The position numbers and the translations under genes were made by a program. Positions 21,608 to 33,243 of a stretch of DNA of 55,343 nt are shown piece by piece. The stretch covers positions 1 to 55,343 of the forward strand of contig JAANBB010000272.1 of NCBI GenBank assembly GCA_014621425.1, given 5' to 3'. Below the pieces are notes generated by a model. That model worked only from the letters and a program-made list of their open reading frames with translations, had not been told where the DNA came from and searched no databases. The stretch comes from Cylindrodendrum hubeiense (lineage: Eukaryota > Ascomycota > Sordariomycetes > Hypocreales > Nectriaceae). Numbering within the stretch: the first letter of the stretch is position 1; every line of letters starts with the position of its first letter.

Positions 21608-23866
21608 TTGATGAAAGTTGGTGGAGATTGGCTTATATGTGGTGTTTTGTTGGGGTCAAATAGATTGAGATTGGCTTAGGTTGGTTTGAGTGGTTGCTAC
21701 TGTAGCTCTGGAGGATGCTTGAGTGTGATGATGGAATGGGAAACAGCAAAAACAAGGCGTGAGAGGCTGGCCATTATATCCTATCTTCCCAAGCACTCGG
21801 GCCATGCCAGCCTCGGAAGCTCAGGTGACGCGAGAAACCTGTCATAGCCGAGCGGCCTCTCCATCTCCAAGGACAAGCCCCCGTACAGCTCAGAGTCAGA
21901 TCCCTTCCCCATTGCGGGACAATTCCAGGTGTCAGGAGTGGTGTGACGCGGAGGGGCGGGCGCGAGGCACGAGGCCGTCGGGGTTGGCTATCCTGGAGAG
22001 TACCTCTGTGGGAATGGATCCCATCCGCATTCATCCACGACCCCGGGCCGGCCGAGTGTCGCGGGACCATGATCCCGTGAGGGAAGCCAAGCTTGGTGCA
22101 ACCCGCGCTGAGCTGGACAGCCTTGACAGCGCAGCACAAGCGAGGAAGACCAGGTCTTGCCAGCTGAGCCCCGGAGCTAAGAGCGGGTTCCTGCCGGTGT
22201 GCGCGAGGCGTCCATCTCCGGGGGCTCCGGCTCTGCGCCGGACAAAGGATTTCCATTTCCAGTACAATACGTGATGCGGGAGGATTCAACTATGGACTTC
22301 AAGTTGCCGCCTGGCTGGAGACATGGACTTTCACATCCAGGATCCGCATCTACAGCCAGATCAAGAGGGCCAGATCAAGAGGGGGCGCGGCGGTGGAAAC
22401 CCGTCGCACCGTCGACCCTCTCCTCTCTCCGCTGGCCATGATGACATACGATGAGAAAAGTTGGCCGAGAAATATCTAGCAGCTCACGGGGGCCCAGTAG
22501 CGGGGGGAGAACGGCCCAGGGAGCTTGCGCTTGGACCGACGGGCGGCCTTGGGGCGGGCGGTGACGTTATTCCCGGGGGCGGCGAGTTCTCGGTGTCTTG
22601 GGGCCTGGGGCCGTTGCCTCTCTCTTTGCTGTCTCGACCCTGCTCGCGCAGCTGCAACGGCGGGAGAGTGACAGGCCGCAGCAGCCGGGATCTCCGGTCC
22701 ACAAACACCGGATTGCTTCCAGGGGTTGTCTCTGTTCCCGTGTGCCATAACTAGTACGTACTGTTTATTAATTCCTGGCGGGACGTGGACTGGGCCGAAG
22801 TTGGCCTTGCCCAGACAGCTTAATGACGGCTTTGAAGCTCGGTGGTCGAAATCCGATACTTGCCCCTCGCGCCGCCTACCCTGGACCAGACCCATCATTT
22901 GACCCAGGGCCAGCTTCCCGTTCAGGGTCTGCTCCCCTGGCTAGCATGGCAATTTTTCAAGTAGATCTAGCTATTTGGCTTTGTATCTCCGGCGCGTGAG
23001 TCAGGTTGCGGCCACGGGGACGTGGCCACGAGATGGGTTTTGGGGTGAATGCCGTTTTGGCAGCGCCGAAGTCGGTGGGAGCATCGTCATAGTTGTCACC
23101 ATTTCGATTCCTACCTTGAGGAATTGGGGTTTGTCAGCCAAGATCGGCATGGGATTTGGTTTCTTCCACGGCCGACTTAAAATTATGGAATACTCGGTGA
23201 TTGACCAGGACCAGTTAGTATAAACGGATACGTAGTTGAGGTTCAATTGCAATTTGCCCTCGGCACTAAGCATTGTGCCGACAGAGATATTGCCAACGGA
23301 GCTTCTATGCTACGCCTGTTGTTGAGCCATCCTCGCGGCAAATCGATTTAAAAAAGGACGAGGTTTGCCATCAATCGAGTTGTTCATTCATAAACTCGGT
23401 CTCATGCCACGCATACATGTGAAAAATAGCTGTCCCTAGCCCAGCGAAATCTAGCATGTGAAGTCAAGAAATCCAAGCAACATCGATGGTCCCTCCCTCC
23501 AACAACAGTGTGGTTGGCCTCGCCAATTCCCACAATCTTGCCTCTCGACTATCTTGACTGTTAAATTTGAAAGAAATGGCGTGTCAACCGTAAACCTGCA
23601 CCTCCTGCGTTGCGCTCCTTGGCATTGAGCACCCATTCCCATGTGGGGAGAGGCAGAGTCAACATGCTCCCCGCCAGAAAGGCGCGCCTCGCAATGGCAT
23701 TCACAACTCTACCCCACATTGGCTCGTCCGTCCACTCTGCACCCCGCAGTGCAACCTCCCATCATATCAAGTAGAATACTGCGTCTCACCTCTGTCCGCT
23801 ATAAAAGCCCACTGCACTCCCAATTCCCGAGTCCCGAGTCCCGACGCTGTCTCGGACCTTTCCCTC
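21608..23866. other. Intergenic region without supported gene
   Basis: About 2.2 kb separates two divergent genes. Overlapping open frames on both strands at 21759-22289 mirror one another and reflect GC content, not coding. A stretch near 23090-23420 is more AT-rich. The 60 bp before 23867 is CT-rich with a CGAGTCCCGAGTCCCGA tandem and probably belongs to the next gene's promoter. Confidence 0.45.
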
Positions 23867-24515
23867 ATGGCCAGCCGTCTCGCCTTCCAACGACTCTCAC
23901 TTTGCACCAGAGCTCTATCGCCCTGTAAACCCATTCCCACCCCGCTCGTCAGCTTCACCTCGGCCACTCGCATCCGCACCATGGCCACCGCCTCAGCCTC
24001 CCCGCCCGCGGGCAAGTACGAGTTCCTCGTCATCGCCCCCGATAAGCCCGGCGTCCTCGAGAAGCGTCTTGCAGTCCGACAGTACGGTAACACTTCTCAG
24101 TGCCTGTGAGATGCTGGCTAACCGGTGAAATGCAGCCTGCACTTCGAGGGCATGACCCCCAAAGTGAAGGACGGAAGCTGGAAGATGGGCGGTATGGCGA
24201 ACCCCAACCACACCAAATACCGGCATGAATTGCAGAGCTGACCGATGGTTATTTCACAGGCGCCCTGCTCAACAACGTCCCCAAGGACGATGACCCTGCT
24301 AGCCTCGACTTCCTGGGCAGCACCCTCGTATGTGTCGCCGAGTCGGTCGAACAGGTCCGCGAGCAGCTGAGCAAGGACATCTATGCCACCTCGGGCGTCT
24401 GGGACATGGAGAAGGTGAGCACGACTACCCATTCCCGCTGACTCCGCAGGTGCCTCATGCTAAATCCAACCAGGTCCAAATCTACCCCTTCCGATGCGCC
24501 TTCAGGAACCCCTGA
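23867..24515 (+). CDS. YciI-like domain protein, possibly mitochondrial
   Basis: Four exons (23867-24081, 24136-24191, 24260-24414, 24474-24515) give 155 residues in frame. The core KYEFLVIAPDKPGVLEKRLAVRHLHFEG, then WKMGGALLNNVP and the segment ending DIYATSGVWDMEKVQIYPF, matches the YCII domain, a dimeric ferredoxin-like alpha/beta fold found in small proteins of unknown activity. The first 38 residues are rich in Arg, Ser, Leu and Pro with no acidic residue, which suggests a mitochondrial presequence. A second in-frame ATG at about 23981 (MATASASPPAGK) would give the bare domain, so two forms are possible. The first donor, GTACGG, is weak but needed to keep the frame. Confidence 0.85.
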
Positions 24516-24910
24516 GGAACAGCGTGCTTCACAATGTTTGATAGTAAAAGCTCAAATAGCAAATAACAATTCATGCGCAATAATGGCGTTGAAGACTTTA
24601 AATGCATACTACCGAACTCTTTTGGTTTCCACCCTTTGGTTTCCACCCCCCGTCAAAACAAATGCCCATTGCTGGAAAGCCCACGTCTTCAAATCGTCCT
24701 GCGACCTCTCCCATTTCCATCGTCCATGCGATGCTTAGCAAGATGCCCGCCCCATGACCTATGACCCATGAGGCCAGTTACCACCAAACACCTCCAGGGG
24801 ACGACCCAGAATCCATCCATTCATCCCTTCAGCACAGTAAAATTAACCAAAAAGGACAAAACATATGGACGCCATCATACACCGACACAATGAAAACACA
24901 CATCTCCTCC
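24516..24910. other. Convergent 3' spacer
   Basis: This lies between the ends of the YciI-domain and DUF2408 genes. It is AT-richer than its flanks and holds only 3' untranslated sequence as far as I can see. Confidence 0.4.
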
Positions 24911-26515
24911 TCACTCCGCCTTCTCCTCAGCCTTGGTCTCACCATCAACCTCGCCATCGGCCTCTGGGGAACCAGCCTCGTTGGCCTCCTCCGCTGCCAC
25001 CCGCAGGTCGTAGTTAAGATCGAAGCACTCAGCCAGCAACTCGCTTACACTGCCTTGGCCTTCAGGAATGTCGCCGTTGACAACAAACTTGCCATCCACC
25101 TTCATGTTATCAAGCGAATTGAGCTACGCCAGGGTCAGCAAGTGCAACAACAGGAATGGCTGACCAACTAACCTTCATGCTGTATGGGTAAAGTTCTCGA
25201 ACAGAAGACACGCCTCCGCTCTTCTTCACCTCGACGAGACATCGCTTCAGCGTCTGAAGCTGATTGTAGATGGGAAGCAGGGCCTCAGACACAGGCTCAG
25301 AGGCCAGCATGAAAGAATAAATGTATCCGTACGACCGGCGGATCAGATACAAGAGGGTTCGCTGCGTCCACAAGTCGGCTGGTCGAGCCCTGTCATCGAG
25401 CCAGTTTCCGTTTTGCCGACTCTCGTCAATCTTGTCGAGTTGTCGCTGGAAGTCGTAGAGGTCTGTCTCACGGAGAGACCACGCTTGCGTCAGGGAAAGC
25501 TTTTCGAGATCGTTTCGAATCCCGACCAATACATCGTAAATTGGGCGCCATTGGTCGGCGACAACACCCTTTCTGGCAGGGGTTAGAGGGTACCATCATC
25601 AGGGTGGGGAATAATCTTACCGTTCGAGGACAAGGTCGGACCACTTGAGGCATCGTTGGTACAGCTCACGAACCTCTTCGCTCCCAGGAACGACGGTGCC
25701 ATCTTCCGCCGTGAACTTGCCGCCATTGTAGCGATCTCCAATCTCCACGATCTGTTGCCTAAGCTTCTTAACCTCGGACGTTGAGAACTAGGCGACTGGT
25801 CAGCGTAACTCGTGGATATCGCACGGCTTTACTTACCTTGGACTTTGTGTTCGCCAGCGCGACCGCCCGCAGGATAGAGACCAGCTTTTGGTGCGTTGAC
25901 AGGAGTGATTCCGGAACTCGTTCGAGTCTCTTCTGAAGCTTTGCCAATGTGGCCTGGCACAGCTCGACTCGATTGAATAGGAGGGTGATGACGTAAGGCG
26001 GAGGCTTCTTCTCGGGGACCTGCTCCTTCGAGCCATGTTGAATGCTGTGGGTGAGACCCTCGAGTGTCGATTTGATGCTCCCGAGATCCTTGGCTGAGTA
26101 TAGATCGGCTTCGACTAAGTGGTCGAGTAATCGCTTGATGGTCGAGGTCAGGGCATAGGTCGCGGGCGCCTCGTTGTTGCGGCCGATTGTGAGGTAGAAC
26201 AGAGAGAGCAATTGGAAGCAGCTCTCCAAGACCTTGTCCACTGTAGAATGTCCGGTTAGCTTAGGCGCATTTGCGACCCCTCATGGGAGATAACCCACAT
26301 CTGTTCTCGCCCTTGTTCCCGGTCTCAGCTCGGACGATGTTGAGCTCCTTGACTTGGTCCATTGTCCGATCAAACAGGGGCATGACATCTTGGGTTCGGA
26401 TATAGTTGGTGCGATCCTGCTTGAGGAGCAGGAGCTGGTCGCGGATCATGGACAGCTGGTCGAGGATGGCACGTTCCCGTGGGTCCCGCGGGAGGGGGAT
26501 CGCTGGCGTATCCAT
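24911..26515 (-). CDS. DUF2408 protein (yeast YPL260W/CUB1-like)
   Basis: Five exons (26299-26515, 25837-26240, 25621-25787, 25173-25572, 24911-25123) join to 466 residues. Introns are 48-58 nt with standard signals. The start is the ATG at 26515 (MDTPAIPLPRDPRERAILDQ). The protein is almost wholly helical with two related halves: one around VLESCFQLLSLFYLTIGRNN and one around LYQRCLKWSDLVLERKGVVADQW, each followed by conserved charged helices. This is the DUF2408 pattern. The C-terminus is a Glu/Ala-rich acidic tail (AEEANEAGSPEADGE). The yeast relative, Cub1, has been linked to DNA-damage and proteasome phenotypes, but its molecular role is not settled. It is divergent from the ribosomal P1 gene. 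Confidence 0.88.
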
Positions 26516-27311
26516 TGTCTTGGAATCGATGCTCTGCTTCTGGCACAAAGGCGACGCGGATGCAAAGCGCGAGTTGCTCGGGAAGAGACGTCAAATGAGA
26601 TCGGCGAAATGAACCGTGGGCAACCGAGGGGTAAGAGTCTGCGCGGACGTGCGTTCCAGAGCTTCCGGGCAGCAATGGACGATGGGCACTGACGGCGACA
26701 GAGGTGGCGGCGGGGTTGACGACGGGAGCGGATAGTAGTGGGGGGGTCGGAGTTGGGAATTGCCTGGGCGTCAGGGCCACTGAAGAATCGCCATAAACGA
26801 GCAGATGAATGAAGACCTGGTAGGCACGGGTTAAGAGGGTATGGCTATCGCGGGGAGGGCTGCAGGCGGATTTGTAGGCGCAAGTTGCCAAGCGTCCAGC
26901 GTCAAGCGATTGCGGCGTTACCTTCCGGACCAGGGATGTTGTCACTGGGTTCTTGCTAGTACATCTCCAAGCGATAATGGATAATGGACAATGGTGGGGG
27001 GGCGGAAGACACAGAAGGAGCCAGCGGGGTGGGGTACATGCGTCTCGACCGTCTTGAGCGTCCTCGGCGATGATGTGGCCTCTGATTGGACAGACGCCCA
27101 CCCACCAATCACATCACAGACCCACTTATCTCTGCGTCTCGGAATACGGAGAATCTATTTCGCCCTCCACTTTAGGTCTTGAAGCCCTCCAACCCGATAA
27201 TTTCGACCAGGGTAATTTTTGTGGCAAGCCTCTTTGGTGATATTCGACCTCAAACCACAACGACAGTGCAGACTCTCCATCACCAAACTGCATCGCCAGA
27301 ATTCACTCACA
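26516..27311. promoter_or_regulatory. Divergent promoter region of the DUF2408 and P1 genes
   Basis: An 800-bp region separates two divergent starts. Long open frames here (such as 26370-27101 minus) have no ATG-linked coding character and overlap the first DUF2408 exon antisense or out of frame. A near copy of the TACGGAG motif is at about 27144. Confidence 0.45.
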
Positions 27312-27870
27312 ATGTCTCACGCCGAGCTCGCTTCGTCCTACGCGGCCCTGATCCTCGCCGATGATGGCGTTGAGATCACCGTACGTCTTTTCCCGCCGCC
27401 CACGACCCTGCTGCCCCGCGCCCCGAATTCGAAAGTGTGGTGATGCTAATTCGTGATGGTAACCTGCAGGCCGACAAGCTCCAGACCCTCATCGCCGCCG
27501 CTAAGGTCGCTGATGTTGAGCCCATCTGGACTTCCATCTTCGCCAAGGTACGACCCGATTGCTCAAACCGATGTCTACGCGACGATTAGGAACTTGGATT
27601 TTCTGACTGGGGATTTTTGTGTGTGCAGGCTCTCGAGGGCAAGGACGTCAAGGACCTCCTTGTGAACGTCGGCTCCGGTGGTGGCGCTGCCGCCGCTGGT
27701 GGTGCCGGTGGTGCCGCCGCTGGTGGTGACGCCGCCGCTGAGGCTGTTGAGGAGGAGAAGGAGGAGGGTAAGCTTAATCCCCCCCGTTTCTCGACATCTC
27801 GTGTTTGCTGACAACCATTACAGAGAAGGAGGAGTCCGACGAGGATATGGGATTCGGTCTCTTCGACTAA
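27312..27870 (+). CDS. RPP1: 60S acidic ribosomal protein P1
   Basis: Four exons (27312-27380, 27470-27547, 27629-27767, 27824-27870) give 110 residues. The N-terminal helical dimerisation domain ([40 protein letters not shown]) is P1-type, not P2. An Ala/Gly-rich hinge and a Glu/Lys stretch lead to the invariant C-terminal [13 protein letters not shown]1/P2 dimers bind P0 at the ribosomal stalk and recruit elongation factors; the tail serine is normally phosphorylated. Length is as expected. Frequent short introns near the 5' end are typical of fungal ribosomal protein genes. Confidence 0.96.
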
Positions 27871-28347
27871 ACAGCCAAATCTTGACGACTGTTTCCTTGC
27901 TTCTTTGTACTTCAACTGCATGGCTTCGGGGTTTCCAATCGATCGAGCATACAGGGTGGAGAGGGCACGATATCCTGCGCCCTGGACAGAGTAGCTTCGT
28001 TCATACGATAATATGATGAATGCTCTCAATGGAGTTCGCGGAGGGAGAATTGGTCAGTTAAACGGCTCTGATAAAAAAAGTCCCGCCATGGGTGGTTTGC
28101 AGTTCAACATTGGGTTTGCTCAGCAAGTGAAAGTGGTGCATGAATGCTCGGTGTCGTATTTCTTGCATGTCAGATTTGTGCTGTGGTTACTTTAGACCAT
28201 TGCGCTTTTGAATCTCGTAATATCCGATGCCCCCCATGCCCCCATGCCACCCACCACTCATTGCTACTCATCACCCCAGCGCCACCCTGCCAGTCATTTG
28301 CGAACGCCTTGCCATGCATATTCCGCACCCCTGCTTGATCTACATGT
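27871..28347. other. Convergent 3' spacer between the P1 and UBX-domain genes
   Basis: This contains 3' untranslated sequence of both genes. No additional gene is supported. Confidence 0.4.
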
Positions 28348-29479
28348 CTACTTTACAATCAAGACCGACGAAGGGACAAATCCAGCTTCCTTCAAGGTCT
28401 TGGAGAAATCCACAGTGCCCTCAAACGTCTGTCGAGGGAACGTGGTCGAAAAGCTTGTCACTGCATTGCCCGTCTCGGCCTGTAGCAGCTGTGCGAGCTC
28501 AAACAGAGTTGTCTCGGCAGGGAGAGTCTTCATGATGTTACCCCCGTCGGTCTGGAGGCGGAGTCTGGCCTCGTTGTGGTTGACCTTCGGCCGGGGAGCC
28601 GCCGCGGCGGGAGCCGCAGCAGGCGCAGCTTCAGGAGCTCTGCCTTCACGGGCAGCCTTGGCCTCCTCGGCCTTGCGACGGCGCTCGGCCTTGTCGGCCT
28701 CGATCTTGGCCTTGATACGCTTCTTGGCTTCGACGTCTTCGAGCTTCTCTTGGCGCTTGCGAGCGGCCTCCTTGATCTGCTCCTTGCGTGCAAGTTCCTC
28801 CTTGGCCTCATGGGATTCCTTGGTGGACTTCTGTCGGATTCTCTGAGATGTAAATGTTAGTTGGTGCGCTTTCGTAGTGAACAGGGCCGGGGGAGGCATT
28901 GGTACCTCGTTTTTCTTATGTTCCTCCTTCTCTTGCTCGGACAGGTGGGCCTTTTTGGCCTTTAGGCGGTCACGGAGTTCGTCGAGCTTGGCCTTCTTCT
29001 CATCCGCGGATAATGGGGCAATCTCCTCGGTCGACTCGGAGAAGTCAGTGTGGTCACTAGAATCCCAGATTAGTATGATACGAGAGCCGCCAAATAAACT
29101 CAGGTGGGAGACTGACGTCTTGGAGGCGTGGTAGCTGGCAAGATCATTGTTGCGGAAGCGCTTGCCACAGTCATTGCAGACGAGAGATTGAGCCACAACA
29201 CCAGACTCGAGCTCGGCAATCTTGGCCTTGGTCTCATCTTCATCTTCATCCTCGGCCTTGCTCGCAGCCTCCGCCTCTGCGGCGGCCTTGATCTCATCGA
29301 TAGACTTGTCCTGGTTGTCCTCAAGCCACTGGAGAGCGCCCTGCACTGAGGCAGGTTAGCTATGATGGGCGTTGGGAGCGCTGGGAGAGAAACTTACGGC
29401 CTCCTGTCTTCTTGATGGCGAGTTCAGCACGCTCCTTGTCGAAGCCCATATCGAGCAGAGTATCGAGATCGGAAGCCAT
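28348..29479 (-). CDS. UBA / C2H2 finger / UBX domain protein
   Basis: Four exons (29398-29479, 29117-29345, 28906-29056, 28348-28842) encode 318 residues. A UBA domain occupies about 1-42 (LDTLLDMGFDKERAELAIKK then LQGALQWLEDN). A single finger follows at about 82-105 (CNDCGKRFRNNDLASYHASK then TDH); its last His is supplied by the next exon. A long charged helical segment (about 115-235, Lys/Glu/Arg-rich) leads to a C-terminal UBX domain (about 240-318, ARLRLQTDGGNIMKTLPAET, ending SVLIVK). UBA binds ubiquitin and UBX binds Cdc48/p97, so the protein probably couples ubiquitinated clients to Cdc48, like mammalian UBXN1/SAKS1. The order of domains is normal for fungal members. Confidence 0.92.
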
Positions 29480-31126
29480 CTTAGCGGTGAGGATGCTGGT
29501 GGCTGTTGGTGGCTGTTGGTTGATGTTGATGGTGGGGTTGAGGCGAGTGAGGGGCAATGAGGCTACACGGTGGTAGCTGGTCGAGGCGAGTATCCGATGA
29601 CGGCTTCGGTGGCCTTCTCTTCAATTCCGAAATAAGCCTCGCTTAAGAAGTGTGAATAATCTGGGAGTCTTGTAAAGGTAGGGTCCAGTCTGGGAGTTTG
29701 ATTGTTAGTGTAAATCAGAGCTTGGGATGCGCTGTGCCTAGCAATTGTGCTCTAAGCACGAGACGTCATTTAGCAGCTGCCTCAGTGACGTGCGAACGGT
29801 GCCGGCATTACCACGGCTAACCACTGTGCCTCGCGATGTCGCTCAAGCCTTGAAGTGAGATTCATAACGGATTTTGTGCCACGATACAGGATCAAGGCGC
29901 GACATGCGACGCGTCTTACAGAGCCTTTTGTTTAGTAAACTTAATGCTTGCATTCCTGCGATGGATAGGCGCGGCTCGTTTCCTCGGCGTTGCTCCAGTG
30001 CTAGGTCCATGGCCGAAGCTAATTCCCACTGTGGTGATGGAAGCGGTCGTGTGCACATTGCGCGGTACCTAACGGGAACTATTTCCAATTGACCTCTCGT
30101 TACGGAGTACTGCCATTTCTACCTAAGTGCAGTCATGTCTACTACGTCACCGGCGGTGGCTTTCTGAATGACACATTGAAAGCCCCCGACATGATCGTCA
30201 ACGCATGTGGGCTATGTAATGTGTACTCCGTACTAGCCTCGGAATACGGAATCACAAGCTTTGCTCTTATCTTCCGGCTTTACGGTAGAATCGTCGCCTG
30301 TGGCCATTGCCGACGCGTTAGAAACTCGTTGCACGCGACACCTTGAATGACAAGGGCTCGTTTGACGAACCCTAGGCGCAGTTGTATTGTTGGGGTTTTC
30401 GTCAGTATTTGGGAGCCGGGATATTAATAATAGGTCAGCGTCGCCAACCCCTGGTCAACGCGACGGTAGGTGTCAAGGTGATGACCGGCAGGCTGGAACC
30501 GCAGAGTCAAGAAACCGGTTCGGGCGGTTGCCGGTGACGACGGCGATGGAAAAGCAAGGAAGAGCACCGCAAAACTTAGAGCACAGAACGGTCGGAGATA
30601 TTCCGGGTGAGATTGAGTTGGGTGCGTGTTTCTGTGTGTTTCGGTGCCGCTGCACGCATGTCGTGATGTCTGCCGGCCTGCTCGCCGTCAACTTGGCAGG
30701 TTTTGGTTTGTGGTGGGCGCGCCACTGGGGGGTGGTGGTTTGATGGAGGTGGTCCGTGCTTCCTCCAGCAACGAACGGGAGAAGGCAACTTGGCTCCCAG
30801 CAATTACGTCGTGACGAAGCCAAAGCACAACGACGCCATCTTTTCTGCTTCACCACCGCAAATTAATAATCTCACCACCCGACACTTGTCCCGCCTCCTC
30901 CCTCCGCGCAATCCGTCCGCCCACAACCGCTTTGCGCATCGCCCGCCTCGCTAGACTCGCTCCTCTCCGTTGCCATCCTCCTGCCACCCGCCGCGGCCAC
31001 GTTTCCTCTCACCTCCCACTCTCCCACCTCGGCCACCGCAGCTCCCTAATCTCGCACCTCCTCGGCGCATCTCGCGACACTGCAACTGACCACCGAATCC
31101 GAATCTTCCCCGCAAACAACGCAGCC
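29480..31126. promoter_or_regulatory. Divergent intergenic region of the UBX and VAP genes
   Basis: Copies of the recurring motif occur at 30101-30109 (TACGGAGTA) and 30224-30232 (TACTCCGTA). The final 250 bp before 31127 are CT-rich leader. No gene is supported inside; frames at 30473-30856 and 30951-31439 are antisense noise. Confidence 0.45.
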
Positions 31127-32318
31127 ATGTCGGTCGAGATCGAGCCGTTCGAGCTGAGCTTCCAGCGTACGTGGTCCGCCGTTGAGCACGCGAGACAATG
31201 AGGCTAACTCGGGACGCAGGACCATTTGTTGCCGAGGTAGCGCAGACGCTCACCATCAAGAACCCCAACACCGTCCCCGTTGCCTTCAAGGTATGCGCAC
31301 TGCCTGACCCTCGCGCGTTAGACAGCTTTGCTAACGTCAATCCTAGGTCAAAACTACTGCGCCGAAACAGTATGCCCCCCCTCTCTCGCCCGCCCAGACC
31401 CGATACCTGACGATTCCTCCAGATACTGTGTCCGACCAAATGCCGGCCGCATCGAAGGCGGCCAGTCTTTCGATGTTACTGGTAGGTTTTGGCGCGTCCT
31501 AATACCGAGATCAGGCAGCTAAGTCCCACATAGTACTCCTGCAGGCCATGAAGACGGAGCCTCCGATCGACGCGAGATGTCGAGACAAGTTCCTGGTTCA
31601 GTCGGCGCCCATCACCTCCGATAAGGAGTTTGCGAGCATCGCCAACGTGGTAAGGAACATCCCGTTGCTCGAATAGGTCGCGTGTGAGAGCTAACAGAAA
31701 TCGCAAAGTTGGATACTACCGACAAGGGACTGCTCCAAGAGAGAAAGATCCGTGTTAACTGGCTGTCGGCGATCCCCGAGCACGACCAGAGCGCAAGTCG
31801 CCCCATAGCGGTGACACCTAACAAGCACAATCTATCGAACGGAGTAAGTCTGCGCTTCCCGGCGCATGGATTTGAATGCTGACCACGTCTCCAATCAGGC
31901 CAATGAGACCCCTGAAGTACCTCGTGCGTTTTCATCCCCCGGCGCCACCGACGAGGCTTCTCCCTCCACCGCTCCTCCGCCCTACCATACCGATGATACC
32001 CCTGTGCAGGACGAGGAGCCTGAGCAGAAGCCCGAGGCCAAGAGCACAATCTCCCAAGCCACCACCGCCGTTGCCTCCGCTGCGGAAACGACCGTCGACA
32101 CCCTCAAGGCCAAGCTTGCCCAGGCTGAGGCCCAGATTGCTACTCTTAAGGAGAACGGCCTTCGACAGCGCAATGTCAAGTCTGCCCCAGCGTATGATGA
32201 GAAGAAGCCTCTCCTGAAGACGAACCAGGCCGTGAAACAGACTGTCGAGGGTGTGCCAGTGCAGATCGCGGCACTCCTCTGCTTGATCAGCTTCCTGCTC
32301 GCCTACTTCTTCTTCTAG
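31127..32318 (+). CDS. SCS2: VAP/Scs2-like ER membrane protein (MSP domain)
   Basis: Seven exons (31127-31166, 31220-31290, 31347-31369, 31423-31481, 31534-31649, 31709-31843, 31899-32318) give 287 residues in frame. The MSP domain occupies about 1-125. KVKTTAPKQYCVRPNAGRIE is the VAP signature that binds FFAT motifs, and the 23-nt exon 3 encodes its first part. A Pro/Glu/Ser-rich linker, a short coiled coil (about 210-240, TLKAKLAQAEAQIATLKENG) and a C-terminal hydrophobic anchor (IAALLCLISFLLAYFFF) follow. VAPs are tail-anchored in the ER and tether it to other membranes, and they help control phospholipid synthesis in yeast. The exon 6 acceptor (CAAAG) is unusual but it is the only one that keeps the frame and lies at a normal distance from CTAAC. 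Confidence 0.93.
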
Positions 32319-33243
32319 AAAGAGACAGTAGCTGCACAAACAAGGTTCCCTGTAGAGAAGCGACCAAGTATGGGCAGGACGCTCGTGGGTTGGCAGGGTC
32401 AAAGGAGGTGATGAATACGATTGAGGCCATACCAAGGTCCAACAAGCTGTAAGATCAACTCCCTGAACGGGTTGGTCATCCGTGTACGAGGTCATCGACT
32501 GAATGAGCACGCTTTATTCGAGGCGCCATGGCGCATCGGTGATTCTCATATGTGAGAGACCTGAGCAGGCAAGCAGGCACGCAGGTGAGGGGAGATCGGA
32601 GGGAAAGGCGAATGATGGGGTAAATGAGAGAACGTCGGCGAAGGTCATCGTGGGTTATGGGAGGAGGAATATCCTTGATGGCGATGGGGCGAGCAGCCAA
32701 GGAGACGAAAGTTGTCCGACACGGCCCTGTGTATACTCTAGCTGCCTTTTTTTTCTTCGCTTTGTTTCTTTTTTTGTCATGCTCTTGTGTTAGCTGGTAA
32801 CATTGGCGTCTTCTATTGTCGCGAATCTTTGCATTATTGGCTGCTTTCCATATGACGGGGTCTGAGTGTCGAACCTCACAAGTATGCAGATTGTGATAGT
32901 CAACAGCGGGAAACAAGTCGGGCATCATCTTCATGCTATATTCAGGGGGGAGGTTGCCCGACGATGGTCATCTATCTTCCAACCTTAAAAAACGCCATGC
33001 GCGAAACATTCTGTCCTATGCTGCTTTGCTTTATGATACCTTGCCAACTTCATGTTCAACAACCCCCCAGGGGCGACATTAAAACACCGCGACAACAGAC
33101 AGACCACCCGCTTTTCCTCCAATACAAGACTAAAAACACAGAATGTACGCCAACTTCCTTTCATGACGATCCTCTACCTCGGGGACCGTGCGAGGGAGCA
33201 TGAGTATGCGCTCCCATATTGAGCTCATGCGCACTCAACAGAT
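32319..33243. other. Convergent 3' region between the VAP and desaturase genes
   Basis: No coding signal is seen. A poly-T rich patch at about 32745-32776 is the only notable feature. The antisense frame at 32476-32934 has no recognisable domain. Confidence 0.4.

Noticed and set aside
26370..27101. 243-codon minus-strand frame
   Set aside because: It overlaps the DUF2408 first exon in another frame, has no domain and low coding character.
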